In this document: piece after piece, positions 40,201-50,976 of the stretch
Layout: each line of letters starts with the position of its first letter
Numbering within the stretch: position 1 is the first letter of the stretch
Source: Escallonia rubra
Taxonomy: Eukaryota > Streptophyta > Magnoliopsida > Escalloniales > Escalloniaceae
Length of the DNA: 64,000 nucleotides
Assembly (NCBI GenBank): GCA_033065855.1
Contig: JAVXUO010000828.1
Location: 1-64,000 of the forward strand
Reading direction: 5' to 3'
Notes under the pieces: model-generated
The model's input: only the letters and a program-made list of their open reading frames with translations
What the model was told of the DNA's origin: nothing
Database searches by the model: none
Position numbers and translations under genes: made by a program

Positions 40201-41142
40201 GAAATCCTGACATGACACTATAAAATATACAACCTAGGGCTTTATGCAAATTCCTAGTGTAGAATTCAATTACATATGCACTGAATTCAACTCAAATAGC
40301 AGTTCTGACTATAAATTATATTAGTACTGTTTGACAAATAAAGTAGGCTAAAAACAACAAATTAAACAATGCTTGCATGTTTGATTTTTATTCTGTAAAA
40401 TTCACCAAAAAGATCAAAAAGGACGGATAGTATGAAACAGAGAGACTAGGATAAAACAACAAAACTTTAACTATGCGCAGTCGCAAAATGTCAGAATGGA
40501 CCACTGAAAGAGTTTAACAAGTCAAGCTCAGGTAAAAACAATGGAACTCAAAATGCTCAAAATCTATTCTATAATTCACGAAAGTCAAAGAGAACAAAAA
40601 TCATCAAACCAAAAGATAGACGAGTGTGTAGATACTTATCTAACCTATAACCACTGTTTGAGTTCAATTCAACGCATAAGCTCTAGGAAACACAAGAGTT
40701 GACAGGACAAGAATTGAAACGGAAAGAGTGATGAGTAAGTTAGTGCTACCTTAACGAAAGGGTGAGACCCGGTGGAATAAAACCGGAATGTGGAGCTGTG
40801 CTTTTGAAACCCCAGCCTAACGAGAAATCCCAGGCCTTTGACGAAAACGTCGACGAACCGTGGACCGGAGCCTTCGAGCCCGGCCTGGAGCTCCAGTAAT
40901 CCGCGGTGGAGGTCGAGTTTAGAATCATTCACGAGGCGGCAGATTTCACGGACAGACTGGTCGACGACGGGGGCGGAAGCGGAGCGAAGGCACTGAGTGA
41001 CGGCGTCTCCGCCTGAATCGGACTCGGCGTTGAGGTGCGGCGGAGATAAGCGGAGCTTGTCGAAGATGGAGATCACGGCGAGTTTTTGGAGTGACGGTTG
41101 GGGGACTCGGGTTCTCTCGAGTAGAGGAGCGTAAGAATCCAT
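21426..41142 (-). CDS. RST1: RST1 (RESURRECTION1), focadhesin-like, DUF3730 protein
   Basis: 25 exons on the minus strand, high to low: 41142-40750, 40173-39892, 39760-39677, 39546-39270, 38325-38078, 36531-36348, 36249-36056, 35932-35832, 34874-34799, 34404-34273, 34188-34107, 31620-31548, 30713-30545, 30417-30287, 30195-30104, 29705-29617, 29532-29317, 29192-29115, 28936-28754, 26620-25727, 25654-25355, 23785-23123, 22825-22675, 22536-22418, 21788-21426. Together 5574 nt, 1857 aa, all introns GT..AG with closing phases; Arabidopsis RST1 is about 1840 aa. The start [20 protein letters not shown] and blocks such as [32 protein letters not shown] and [17 protein letters not shown] match RST1. 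It is an alpha-solenoid protein that, with RIPR, bridges the cytosolic RNA exosome and the Ski complex; mutants lose cuticular wax and have embryo defects. No frame damage is seen. Confidence 0.96.
22111..22275. repeat. 89-bp tandem duplication in RST1 intron 24
   Basis: Copy 1 starts at 22111 and copy 2 at 22200, both with TCAATTTTCT, GTACATAGAA, CAGGTTGG.CCCTCAGCTG and AAGCATGTCTAGT. It is non-coding and diverged by a few bases. Confidence 0.85.
24003..24153. repeat. Duplicated hairpin in RST1 intron 21
   Basis: Two near-identical imperfect palindromes (24003-24042 and 24114-24153) each pair CAAGGCCT..CTATTCC with GGAAT..AGGCCTTG around a short TATGA loop, with a bulge in one arm. Between them is a GC-rich inverted motif (CTTCGCTT/AAGCGAAG type). 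They are separated by 111 bp in direct orientation. Confidence 0.7.
31212..31256. repeat. Compound (AG)n(TG)n microsatellite, RST1 intron 12
   Basis: About 14 AG units are followed directly by about 8 TG units. Confidence 0.95.
31920..33360. mobile_element. Probable decayed insertion in RST1 intron 11
   Basis: The 2486-bp intron 11 is far longer than most of its neighbours. Its central 1.4 kb has edges resembling low-copy DNA transposon ends (AACTACAGTTTAACCCGCTC on the left, GACGGGGTCAATTGGTAAGA on the right) and a GC-richer, coding-like interior. The inverted similarity of the ends is weak and no target duplication was found, so the boundaries are approximate. Confidence 0.35.
32431..32971. 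mobile_element. Nested small DNA element with GCCTAGGC-rich ends
   Basis: Left end ATAGTTATTTAAGGC; right end reverse-complemented ATAGTTCTTATGGCG. Subterminal sequence is rich in CTAGGC/GCGCC-type words. Flanking octamers GGGGTGAT and GTGGTGAA agree at 6 of 8 bases, which fits a decayed hAT-type target duplication. On both sides the flanks share AGTGGCAAAGGA-type sequence of the outer element. Confidence 0.4.
35072..35426. mobile_element. Stowaway-like (Tc1/mariner) MITE in RST1 intron 8
   Basis: Terminal inverted repeats CTCCCTCCGTCCCTAAATAA (left) and CTCCTTCCGTCCCTAAATAA (right, reverse-complemented), flanked by the dinucleotide TA on both sides (35070-35071 and 35427-35428). This is the classical Stowaway signature. 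The 355-bp body is non-coding and pyrimidine-rich. Confidence 0.92.
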
Positions 41143-41242
41143 TTGTCGACGGTGAAGTGGAACTGTGTGTGCGTGGATTGTATTGAAGGTACATGAATAT
41201 GGAGGGGAATACTTCGGACCGCTGGAGAAGAAAGAGTTGTCG

Positions 41243-41250
41243 GTTTTATA
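41243..41250 (-). promoter_or_regulatory. TATA box of RST1
   Basis: Reading the minus strand, TATAAAAC lies about 100 bp upstream of the RST1 start codon at 41142. Confidence 0.6.
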
Positions 41251-43605
41251 GCCGTTTGTGAGTATTTTCTAGAAGAGAAATGAGAGGAAAAGATAGCGAC
41301 GTGGTTCCTTTGCTGATCCTTTTCTTGTGAGCTTTTTCAAGGAGAGAAAATGAGAAAGGTTTTGGCTCCTTTTTATCTAATTTTTTTCTTTCTAAAATTA
41401 AGAAGAGAGGGACGGAAAGAAATTTTTTCTAAATAATACTTTGATAATATCCAGACAGTTCAAAACGTATCTAACTATATATATTTGAAAGCCAAAGGTT
41501 AAAAAAAGTGGTAACATCACTGTTTACGTAGATAGTCTCTTAATTGGTACGTGAACTTTTCGTTTTTGATTTTTTAAAATATTTTGAATTTACTTACCTT
41601 TGTAATAATGATTTGAATTATTTTTTTCCGCTCCCCCTCGCTCTTATTCAATTTGATTTGAATTCTTTTTTATCATTTGAAATTCAACCAATTATATAGA
41701 TGCTACATTTCTCTCTCAACATGTCGCACTCATAAATATTATTGATATTATTACAATTTCATTAATTCCTGGACTTTGCCAAAAATAATTCACTATGTAT
41801 TCTTTTTAATCTTAAATTGTTCTTGTTGTTTAGAGATGTTCAATATTTATTCATCATTTTTTCTCTCTAAATAGCATAACTCCTTCCTTTTATTTCATTT
41901 CATTATATGAAAGCTGAAATTGAGAGAAAACGGTCACGTCACCGCTTACATGAACACTCTCTTAACTTATTATGTGAAATTTTCCATTTCGCTTTTTGAA
42001 ACATTTTGAATTTACTTACCTTTGTAATAATAATTTGAATTAATTTTTTATCTCTCTCTATCTCTTATTCAATTTGATTTGAATTTTTTTTTATTTATAT
42101 CTTTACAATTCTATTAATTCCTACATTTTGCCAAAAGTTATCACTATCAATTTCGTTATTGTTATTAAGAATATAAGTAAGAGATTTCTCAATAAATAAC
42201 TTGGTAGTTGTTGATCTCATATGCAGTGCACAAAATCAAAACTAGTCATTCAATGACTTTTAGGTCTATGATTTCTTTCAAAGACACACTAAAAAATATG
42301 TATATTAATGTATACATTAAAGCAGCTGAGATCATTTTATTTAGTCACTATCTACTGCACTAACTTGTCTCGCCGCGTAAACTTTAAAATTTTGACTTTT
42401 GAAACCATTATGAGTTACTAACATTTCAATAATGATTTGACTTACTTTTTTTTCCTCTCCCTTTCTCTCTCGCCCCTCATTCTCTCTATCTCATATTTTT
42501 CTCTTTTTATTTAATTTTTTAGGCATGCATATTTCTTTTCTCTTCGCCTCACTATATATAAAAATTTGACTGCAATATAATACCACTTGTACCATTTGCA
42601 CATGACTCAAATTAATTTGATGATTTTGATTGGAATAAAAGGCTTGTATAAATGTTTTGTAAACTAATCACTAATCATCACCAACATTTTTTGCTTTTTT
42701 TTTATTTTTTATGATCTATAATACTTACTTTTTGTGACAATCTAAGTTTACGATTTGGTTTATAAATCAATCATTAAATTAACTTTAAGTTGTTTATAAT
42801 TTTATTTTTAAATTTGATAATCAAATTAGTAATTACATCTTTCTCCTCCCTTGTCTCCTACTTCAAGCATGTTATCTCTCTCTCTTTCTATACTTTTTTA
42901 CTTCTTTTTATTTGTGATATGAGAATCTATTTGTTTAAGAACTAGATTAGCACTTAAAATTTTAAAAATAAATGTCTCATTTTCTTTAAAGAGCTGACAT
43001 TTAGTGGTGTTTCTTTGTATATTAATTTATAAGTAAGTAATATAATAGCACTCTTATCGAGTGTTGAAAAATACTATATGCAACTTCTCATGTGTTTTTT
43101 ATTATTTTTTGTTGCTAAAAATAATTATTAACTTTTTAGCAACGACCACAAGGTGGAAAGAGACTTCCTACATAGTTTAGTATTTTAAAATTGTACGACA
43201 GTGTTTTTCGTGTGCAAAAACATGATATCAAAACTAGTTTAGGTCAGTATTATAATTAATGTACAATTAATTGACTTTGAATACCTAAAAAACGCGTACA
43301 CGTAAAAGTAATTATAAAAAAATTATCACATTTTCATTTTACATGTGTTGTAAACATAAATATAAATTATGTAATTTAAATTTCTTTTTGTTTAAAAAGA
43401 ATTGAATTGAATTCTAAATTTAATTCTAAGGAGTGGGTGAAGTGTCAAAAGACCTTGAGGAATAACATAAAGGTCTCGAGTTTGAATCTTTATGTCAACG
43501 AACCATATAAACTTGTTTTGATCTCGTGCGTTGCACACGAAAGTAACAGCTGTCAAAGTACTGATTAAGATATCTCATACTTGTATACTTAATAACAATA
43601 ATAAA

Positions 43606-44526
43606 GTACATGACAAATGATGGAACTTGTAAAGGCTACGTGGAAACCACGAACCATATTTTCCGAGAATGCCCCAAAGCTATCTCTACGTGGAGGATAA
43701 TGTTTAGTAGAAACCAATGGGATTTGACTGTGAACCAAGGGATGCATGACTGGTTTACAGAACATACAATGTCCAAGTCTAATTCTGATTTTTGCAATAT
43801 TCCTTGGAGGTATGTTTTCATTGCTAACCTTTGGCAGATTTGGAAGGACATGAACAAGAAGAGTATAGAGGAAGAAGAGACAAACAATGACCTATCCCGG
43901 AAATATGTTATGGAATTTGTCAAGGATATGCAAACAGCCTTTGCAAGACCAAAAACAAGTAAAACTAAAGTGACTAGACTGATTACTTGGTGTTTTCCTT
44001 GTGTTGGTAAAATAAAAGTTAAAACAGATGGCAGTAAGAAACAAGGAGAAGCTGGCGATTTTGGTGGCCTCCTAAGGAATGAGGAAGGAAAATGGGTAGG
44101 AGATTTCTTCGGATACCTTCCCATCTGCAACATACTTGAGTCTGAACTTCAAGGAATCTTAAAAGGACTTCAGATGATTAAGGACAAAGGCTACCAAGAA
44201 GCGACATTGGAGACTGACTCCAAAACAGCTAAAGTCCTGCTGACAGAGGAGCTCAACCAACACCATCCACTGATTAACTTCATACTCGGTTGTAGATTCC
44301 TTCGAAGAGCTACAAACACCTCAATCCTTCATACCCTCAGAGAAGGCAATATTTGTGCTGACCACCTGGCAAATCTCGGAGCAAATCAAGAAAAGAACTT
44401 TGAATTCCTGGAACATCCTCCAACCTCTTTCGATATGTTGTTACAGCAAGATGCTGATGGAATAGGGCGTATGCGTATTGTAACCTAAGCAACTTTTGTT
44501 TTTTTATTTCCGTTGTACAAAAAAAA
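43606..44526 (+). mobile_element. 5'-truncated LINE insertion
   Basis: Flanked by the perfect 12-bp direct repeat AACAATAATAAA (43594-43605 and 44527-44538) and ending in an A-run (44519-44528) that merges with the downstream repeat. This is the structure left by target-primed reverse transcription with 5' truncation. Nearly all of it is the coding frame at 43610-44488. Perfect target duplications suggest a recent insertion. Confidence 0.9.
43610..44488 (+). CDS. C-terminal LINE fragment: zf-RVT tail plus RNase H-like domain
   Basis: An uninterrupted 292-codon frame. The first part resembles the zinc-binding region that follows the reverse transcriptase in plant LINEs (THIFRECPKAISTWRIMF, later NLWQIWKDMNKKSIEE). 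From about residue 135 it reads as an RNase H fold: VKTDGSKK (first Asp), GGLLRNEEGKWVGDF, ESELQGILKGLQM (Glu), ATLETDSKTAKVLL (second Asp), REGNICADHLANLGA (His/Asp of the last motif). The reverse transcriptase and endonuclease are missing because of 5' truncation, so it cannot move itself. The ATG is probably an internal Met rather than a true start. Confidence 0.82.
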   Translation: MTNDGTCKGYVETTNHIFRECPKAISTWRIMFSRNQWDLTVNQGMHDWFTEHTMSKSNSDFCNIPWRYVFIANLWQIWKDMNKKSIEEEETNNDLSRKYVMEFVKDMQTAFARPKTSKTKVTRLITWCFPCVGKIKVKTDGSKKQGEAGDFGGLLRNEEGKWVGDFFGYLPICNILESELQGILKGLQMIKDKGYQEATLETDSKTAKVLLTEELNQHHPLINFILGCRFLRRATNTSILHTLREGNICADHLANLGANQEKNFEFLEHPPTSFDMLLQQDADGIGRMRIVT

Positions 44527-45185
44527 AACAATAATAAAATTGATAAGGATAAAAAATAATTAAAAATTTATTTTCACCTTTTTTATATTAGTTTCATTTA
44601 CCATTTTTTGTCATTAAAAATGAGCTTGAGTAATAATTATTAACTTTTAGCAACAAATGAAGATAAAAAATATAGTACATGAAATGATATAAATAGTATG
44701 TCCCAATTAAAAAGATAATAATGATGATGATACTAATAACAATAACACTCTGTGTATTGAGGTTTGTATTACTCAAAGTCACCAAGAAAAGAGTAAAATT
44801 ATATAACAAATGATTGAAAATGAAAGGTAAGAGTAGATTATATTTATATACATTTGTAATAAAATAAAATGAGGAAGATTTTGTTAGTTAGAGAGAAAAG
44901 TTAATAGAGAATATTGCGCTTACTCTAAATAATAGAAAACATTCAAGATTAAAGGAAATATATAGAGAATTAGTTTTGACAAAATTTTAGAATTAATGAA
45001 ATTCGAAAGATATGAATAAAGTTTAATAGTGTGACATGTTGACATGGAAGAAAGGGAAAAAATGAATTCAAATAATTATTATAACGGTGTGTTAATTCAA
45101 AATTTTAAAAGTCAAAATAAGAAATTTCATGTGCCGAGTTAAGAGAGTGTCTAAGTAAGCGGTGACTATTCTATTTGCTTCGGCT

Positions 45186-45211
45186 TATATATATATATAT
45201 ATATATATATT
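45186..45211. repeat. (TA)n microsatellite
   Basis: About 13 TA units lie at the right edge of the long-inverted-repeat element. They may be the target into which it inserted. Confidence 0.9.
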
Positions 45212-45378
45212 AATTTTAATTATTCTAAAAAAAATCGAAATTTATTTCTTAATTTGGAATCCAAAATCATAAAATAATTGACTCGGTTAACTATTGAGGG
45301 CCCACTGGCCAACAAATCCCATATACTTTTCCGCCGGGCCCTTTTTATCGCCGTTAATTAAACCCCGCTCTCCGCCTA

Positions 45379-45387
45379 AAACCCTAA
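45379..45387 (+). promoter_or_regulatory. Telo-box (AAACCCTAA) upstream of APRF1
   Basis: AAACCCTAA lies 77 bp before the APRF1 start codon and just upstream of the TATA-like TTTATAT at 45404-45410. Telo-boxes bind MYB-like TRB factors and are common in promoters of housekeeping, growth-related genes. Confidence 0.5.
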
Positions 45388-45403
45388 CTAAATCTACTTC
45401 CTC

Positions 45404-45410
45404 TTTATAT
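45404..45410 (+). promoter_or_regulatory. TATA-like box of APRF1
   Basis: TTTATAT lies 46-52 bp upstream of the ATG at 45456. This would give a very short 5'UTR. Confidence 0.4.
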
Positions 45411-45455
45411 CGAGCCCGCTCAACCAGTTCTTGCATTCCCTCGTTGGGTTGATCA

Positions 45456-48400
45456 ATGAAGACGACGTCTTCGCTCGCGGAACTGAATGACGAGATCGTC
45501 GGTAGCATGTCGGTTGCAGCCGTCTTTTCCGATTTCGTGAGTCTTACTTCCCTTCAAAACAACAGTCTAACAAATATTCAATCGACTAATGTAAAAACAT
45601 CGGCAAATACGAAGACAACGTTAGCGCGATTGGGAATCTTGGACGAATTATGCGAAAGCCACATCGAGTTCATTGTGTTCACCATATCCAAGCAATTACC
45701 GTAAAGCATACTGTGTTCACTAAGTATCTGGGAATATTTGTCTATGTTATCTTTTTTCTTTTTCTCGCAATTGAGGTACATTTAACCCTGCCCAGACCTT
45801 GCAATGGCTGTTCGCATTGTACTGCTGTTCCTGAGTAACCTTGCTTCAACCACTTTCGTTCTTTATTTACTCTTGGTCTCTCCATCGATTGTTGACTTTT
45901 AGTTGGTCAATCTTAACTAGTGATCAAGCACTAAAGAGAAAATATTAGCTAGATAGTGAATATATACATTTTTGCTCTCCAGAAAGGCTAGTATATTCAG
46001 AAATTGTACTCATAATTCAAGATGGAAGTAGTTCCTTTATGTTCAGTTACTGCCTCGAACAGCTCAATTATTTGGAGAACCACAATCTATTAACTTATCA
46101 ACTGCTCTGTTGTAATAGTACTGGGCAAGGAACACAAGGGTGACCAGATTTGGAATTTTTTCTTCTTTAAATGTTTTAAGTTGGTAATCGTACTTTGTGT
46201 ATTTCAATAGTAATAGAAACATAATTATCCTCTAAGCACGTAAAGTTACCGAATTTTCAGTACTTTTAACCCTTTCAATTGAGAGTCTGTTAGATTAGAG
46301 ATGTATCCAGACCTAGCATATGGTACTGTTCGCTAAGAGTGACTGCCCTTAGATTAGAGCCTTATGACATAGTATTGTGAACTCAAGATTGCATCATTGT
46401 CCTCGCTACTAAAAAATTGTTGTGTTAGTCATTTAGGCAAAATTTGACACAATGCATGTTGAAATGCCTTCATTTAATTTAGGTCCTCCTTGCTTCTATG
46501 TTTGCCTAGTACTTTTAACTAGATAAGGGGCGAAATCGTTCACAACTGGCTCTGAATGCGCCGGCAAAACTGAGGACACATTTAACCATCTCCGTCGTGC
46601 TGTAGCAAGAATCATTGGACCTCTTGTTCTCCCTTTTATTTGCTTAAATGATGGCTTTGACTACTTGAATATATGGAGGCATTTAATTTGTATGGCGGAG
46701 TCAAATCATATATCCTTTGGTATGTATGATTTTTCAGGGTGGAAAGATAAATGCACTTGATTTTCACCGTGCAGAGGATTTATTGGTTACAGCCAGTGAG
46801 GACGATTCGGTGCGACTATATGACATTGCAAATGCTAAGTGAGTATCCCTCAATGTGAGAGTAATAGAATGGAGGATCTTGCTGTAGACGCTGATGCTGA
46901 CTTATGGTTGGGTTGTTTGGTCCAATTATTGTTCAATGGTAGAAGGTTTTAGCTTAGGTATAGTGCTTACGCTAATCTATGTGAGCATTATGCAACCACG
47001 CACGTGTAGAAAACAGGATTCGTGCCATTTGAATACATCCTGCCGTGCTGTTTCATATTAGTGCTTTTCAATGGAAAAAAATGCAAATAATGAAACTGGA
47101 ATAAATAGCCTTGCGTGGTTAAGTGGAATTTAATGCGATGTTAGTAGTTTCTGCTGAACATTACTGAACAACGAATGTATACAAAGGCTGGTTTCAGCAC
47201 TTGTTGTCTGTATTCTATGTGTGGATAGATAGAAATTATACATCTGCATCGCAATGAGAATCTGGTTACCTGTTAACTATCTATATGCGAACTTCGCTTG
47301 AATCTATAAATCTGGACAAAAAGCATCACTTTAGTTCTAATTTAGGTTTTCTTGTATGTATCAATATGGATGTTATTCCATCTTTTTTTTCCCTTCTCAA
47401 ACCTAAGCGGTAAAAGAGAGATGATTTTAATTACCATGGTTAGGTGCTTGATTCTAGTTTATCCGTTTGATCTTGTTAAAGCTGCTGATGTTTATATCCT
47501 TCTTCATTTAGCTATTTAAAAAATTTAAAGTTACTTGAAATTGGTTTCTGCAGTAAAATGTTATTTTCCATTACTGTGCTACTTATGCACCATGCTGAAA
47601 ACTGATGACTTTGTGTGTCATTTACCCCTTCACCATTCTGTTACAAACTTCAGGTTATTGAAGACCACATATCATAAGAAGCATGGTGCTGATCGTATAT
47701 GCTTTACGCACCACCCCAGTTCTGTTATATGTTCTTCAAAATACAATTTGGAGTCAACTGGAGGTGAGCATCTCAGTATAAAGTTTACTTAGGCCAGCTT
47801 CAGTATATTGATTTGAGAAATATCATGCATTTTTGTTTCATCATGTTCTCCCAGAATCCCTGCGGTATCTATCAATGTATGATAATCGGTGCCTTCGCTA
47901 CTTCAAGGGGCATAGAGAAAGGTTTGAATGTTTTAAGTTACTGTATCGTTTCCCTAACAGTAAATTATAATTGAGAATAAAGCGTTCACATTTTGGTGAG
48001 AATTTTACCTGTAAAATATATCTACAAGTTCTTATTATTTTTCTGCTGCCAATGTTTACCGTGTGAAAAACACAACAAGATGCTTGTAAATTCACAAAAG
48101 TACCAAAAATGTGTTGACATCATGCATTTACGTACTCCTGGCACCTTTCTATACTTCATGCCCACTTGTAGTTGGCTTGCGCGGCACTGGCATGCTGTAA
48201 ATGGAATTTTTTACCCATCAAAAAGGATTGCACTAATTTGTGTGGTATGAATGTATGATTGACTGTTTGCGACCGGTTAAAAGGCTTGTGTTTACCGTAA
48301 AGGAGAAAAAGGATGTTTTAGTGTAAAAGTATGTAGTTGATTATCTTACTTTCTGATCGTTGGGAACTATATGTCATCATCAACTCCCACTTCATTCAAT

Positions 48401-50976
48401 TTCTAATGCAGAATTTCTCTCACGCTGAATATGATTTAATTTTCTGTTCTTGTCTAACTTGGCTGTAGGGTTGTGTCTCTGTCTATGTCTCCAGTCAATG
48501 ACAGCTTCATGTCTGGTTCTCTTGACCACAGTGTCAGAATATGGGATCTTCGTGTGAATGCCTGCCAGGTTGGTTTTTTTTCATGAGTCGAATGCAAATT
48601 GTGGTCGAGAATAATTAAGCATAGGACAAGATAGTACAATGAATAAGTAGTCTGGGCCTTGTACATAATTGTAGCCTTTTGACATGTTTATTTCGCCTGT
48701 GTAGTAGAGCCGTCTATAGCTACATATCGGTTTCAAGTAGAATATAAAAGCACTGCAACATCAATTGCTGTTGGACTTTAAAACAGCCACATTTTTATAG
48801 ATATTAGTCAGATAGTTAAACTGAATAGTAGGGGTAAGGGTGGTTTCTAGTTGTGGGGACCTAACATGTGACTAAGTTTCTCTTGTGAAGGAAAAGACAT
48901 GATTGTGATTTGTGCTTACTGTTGTAGTTTTCAGGGAATATTGCGTCTACGCGGCAGGCCTTCAGTTGCTTACGACCAACAAGGTCTTGTCTTTGCAGTA
49001 GCAATGGAAGGGGGTGCTATCAAATTGTTTGATTCACGATCTTATGACAAGGTTCGTACCTATACAGCACTAACTACATTTGGCATTATGTATGCTCATG
49101 GTAAGATTGTCCCGTCTGTGTGTAGGGCCCATTTGACACTTTTTTAGTTGGTGGAGATATGGCTGAGGTCTGTGATATTAAATTCAGCAATGATGGTAAA
49201 TCAATGCTTTTGACTACCACTAGTAACAACATATATGTTCTTGATGCGTATGGTGGTGACAAGGTTAGTGATGTTTCATGGTAATATATTCTGAAATGAG
49301 TTTGAAGCCTAATTTAACCGGAGGTTGATGGATGTTAAAATTTCTCTGCTGCAGCGGTGTGGGTTCAGTTTAGATCCATCTCCAAATACAACAATAGAGG
49401 CTACGTTTACACCTGACGGTCAATATGTAGTTTCAGGTACTCTAACCTCACTCCGTGCACTTAGAGTAATGAGCAATTGCTGTACAAAATATATTCAGTT
49501 TGATTTTCTAAACAATTTAACGTAATTATTTTTCATTAGTACCTCCTGAGTATGCTATCCTTTTCTTTGATCGACTTACTTTCTTAAACTAATTTCTTTA
49601 TTTAAGAGTGTTAATTATATCTCGAGTAATTCTCGTTGCAAAACTATCTTAGCTGAAGTAGTTATTAGCATTGTTATTGCACGAGCTTTTCACAATAAAT
49701 CAAGTACATTAAGGGAAATTGTCATCTAGCTCTCTCGAGGTGATAATCATTTTCTACAACTAACTCCAATGGAGTGGCCGAGTGGACACTCACCTCCCTC
49801 GAGACCTATTTTACCTTGTAAAAAACCACCAAACTGGACATGAACAAACTAAAAAACTTGTATATCGCCACCCTCTTTTGATTTCAATGTCACAGTTTAG
49901 ACAAACCCAAAACTGAGTTGTCTCGATGGTTGTTATCCTTTTATGCCATACAGGCGTCTATGTTGGAGTAACTTGTGCATGTGTTATAGCATACACCTCA
50001 TCACGACATGCCTCTGCAATTCCATGTTTATCACAAGTTACTTGCATCTCCTTAGTCCTTAGCCAACCTCTCACAGCATCTCTAGACGAAGAAAAAAATC
50101 TATCCGTTCACGTAAAACCACAACATCACAGACATCTTCCTAGTTTCCATTTCAGAGATTTGGGGTGTGGGGTGGGTGTCGGTGGGGGTTCAAGGTGTGG
50201 GTTGGGGTTCATAGTATTTGACTATCGCGTGTTAGTCGACCCCAAGGTCTACGTTCCTTCGCCCTTACTGCCAATTGTCGCTTGACCCTTATGCACTGTA
50301 TATCTCTTTGTTGAGTTTTGCCATCACAGTAACTTAACTAGTATTAGAAAGCTCAACGCCATTATCTCCCGGCCATACAGAAATATGGATTTTTGATCTC
50401 GAAATAAACCCCACATTACCTGCAAAATGGGTTTGTGACTGGTCTGCGGTGGTTGTGCTATATTTCCAATTTTTGTTCTTGGTTCAATAGTCAAGTGTGT
50501 TGTCGCTTTCCATGGAAATCGGTTGCATATTCCTGGCAACGTCGGTGTGCCATGTATTATGCCTGAATGATGTGTAATAGTGTTTTAGCATTAGGACTAA
50601 GATTTGTCCCTTGTCTCTGTTAAAGGTTCAGGAGACGGAAATTTACATGCTTGGAGCATCAATACACGAAATAAGGTACGATACTTGTCATGTTCTGGGT
50701 ATTACGCATCATCAAAGGATGTGTTTTTTGTTTCACCCCCAAAGCATTCGGTTTATGGCTCGCCACTTCAACCATTATTGCGAATGCTGAGCACTCTGAT
50801 TGCCAATTGATATTACACAGGTAGCGTGCTGGGACAGCCACATAGGCATAGCCTCTTGCTTGAAATGGGCTCCTCGGAGGGTCATGTTTGTTGCGGCTTC
50901 TTCGGTTCTTACATTTTGGATACCGAACAACTCAGAATCTGCCACTGAGCCTGGAACCGTTAACGCTGAAACCTGA
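45456..50976 (+). CDS. APRF1: Swd2/WDR82-type WD40 protein (APRF1/S2L family)
   Basis: Ten exons: 45456-45536, 46738-46838, 47654-47763, 47855-47921, 48469-48568, 48935-49051, 49126-49263, 49355-49436, 50626-50675 and 50821-50976; 1002 nt, 333 aa, phases close. The protein starts [20 protein letters not shown] and is a WD40 propeller. Visible blades include [84 protein letters not shown]-type sequence, [35 protein letters not shown] and [13 protein letters not shown]. Homologues of yeast Swd2 serve in COMPASS-type H3K4 methyltransferases and in the cleavage/polyadenylation phosphatase module; Arabidopsis APRF1 promotes flowering. Assignment among S2L paralogues is by resemblance only. Intron 8 (1189 bp) is the longest after intron 1. 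Confidence 0.94.

Larger units (their letters stand above)
41465..45190. mobile_element. ~3.7-kb element with long inverted repeats between RST1 and APRF1
   Basis: The left part (41465 to about 41900) and the reverse complement of the right part (about 44770-45190) share an ordered series: GTCACCGCTTAC..ACACTCTCTTAAC, ATGAAATTT, TTATTTGAATT, AATTTCATTAATTC, TTTTTAATCTT and TTCTCTCTAA, over roughly 430 bp. A further direct, partial copy of the left end begins near 41900 and another near 42350. The edges sit in TA-rich sequence, so a target duplication cannot be read. There is no transposase. It fits a foldback or long-TIR DNA element with a LINE nested inside. Confidence 0.65.

Noticed and set aside
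43636-44133. 165-codon minus-strand frame
   Set aside because: It is the antisense shadow of the LINE RNase H fragment, which has recognisable motifs on the plus strand.
49770-49840. Possible tRNA-Leu-like or SINE sequence (TGGCCGAGTGG) in APRF1 intron 8
   Set aside because: An A-box-like word is present, but no B box or cloverleaf follows and no target duplication was found.
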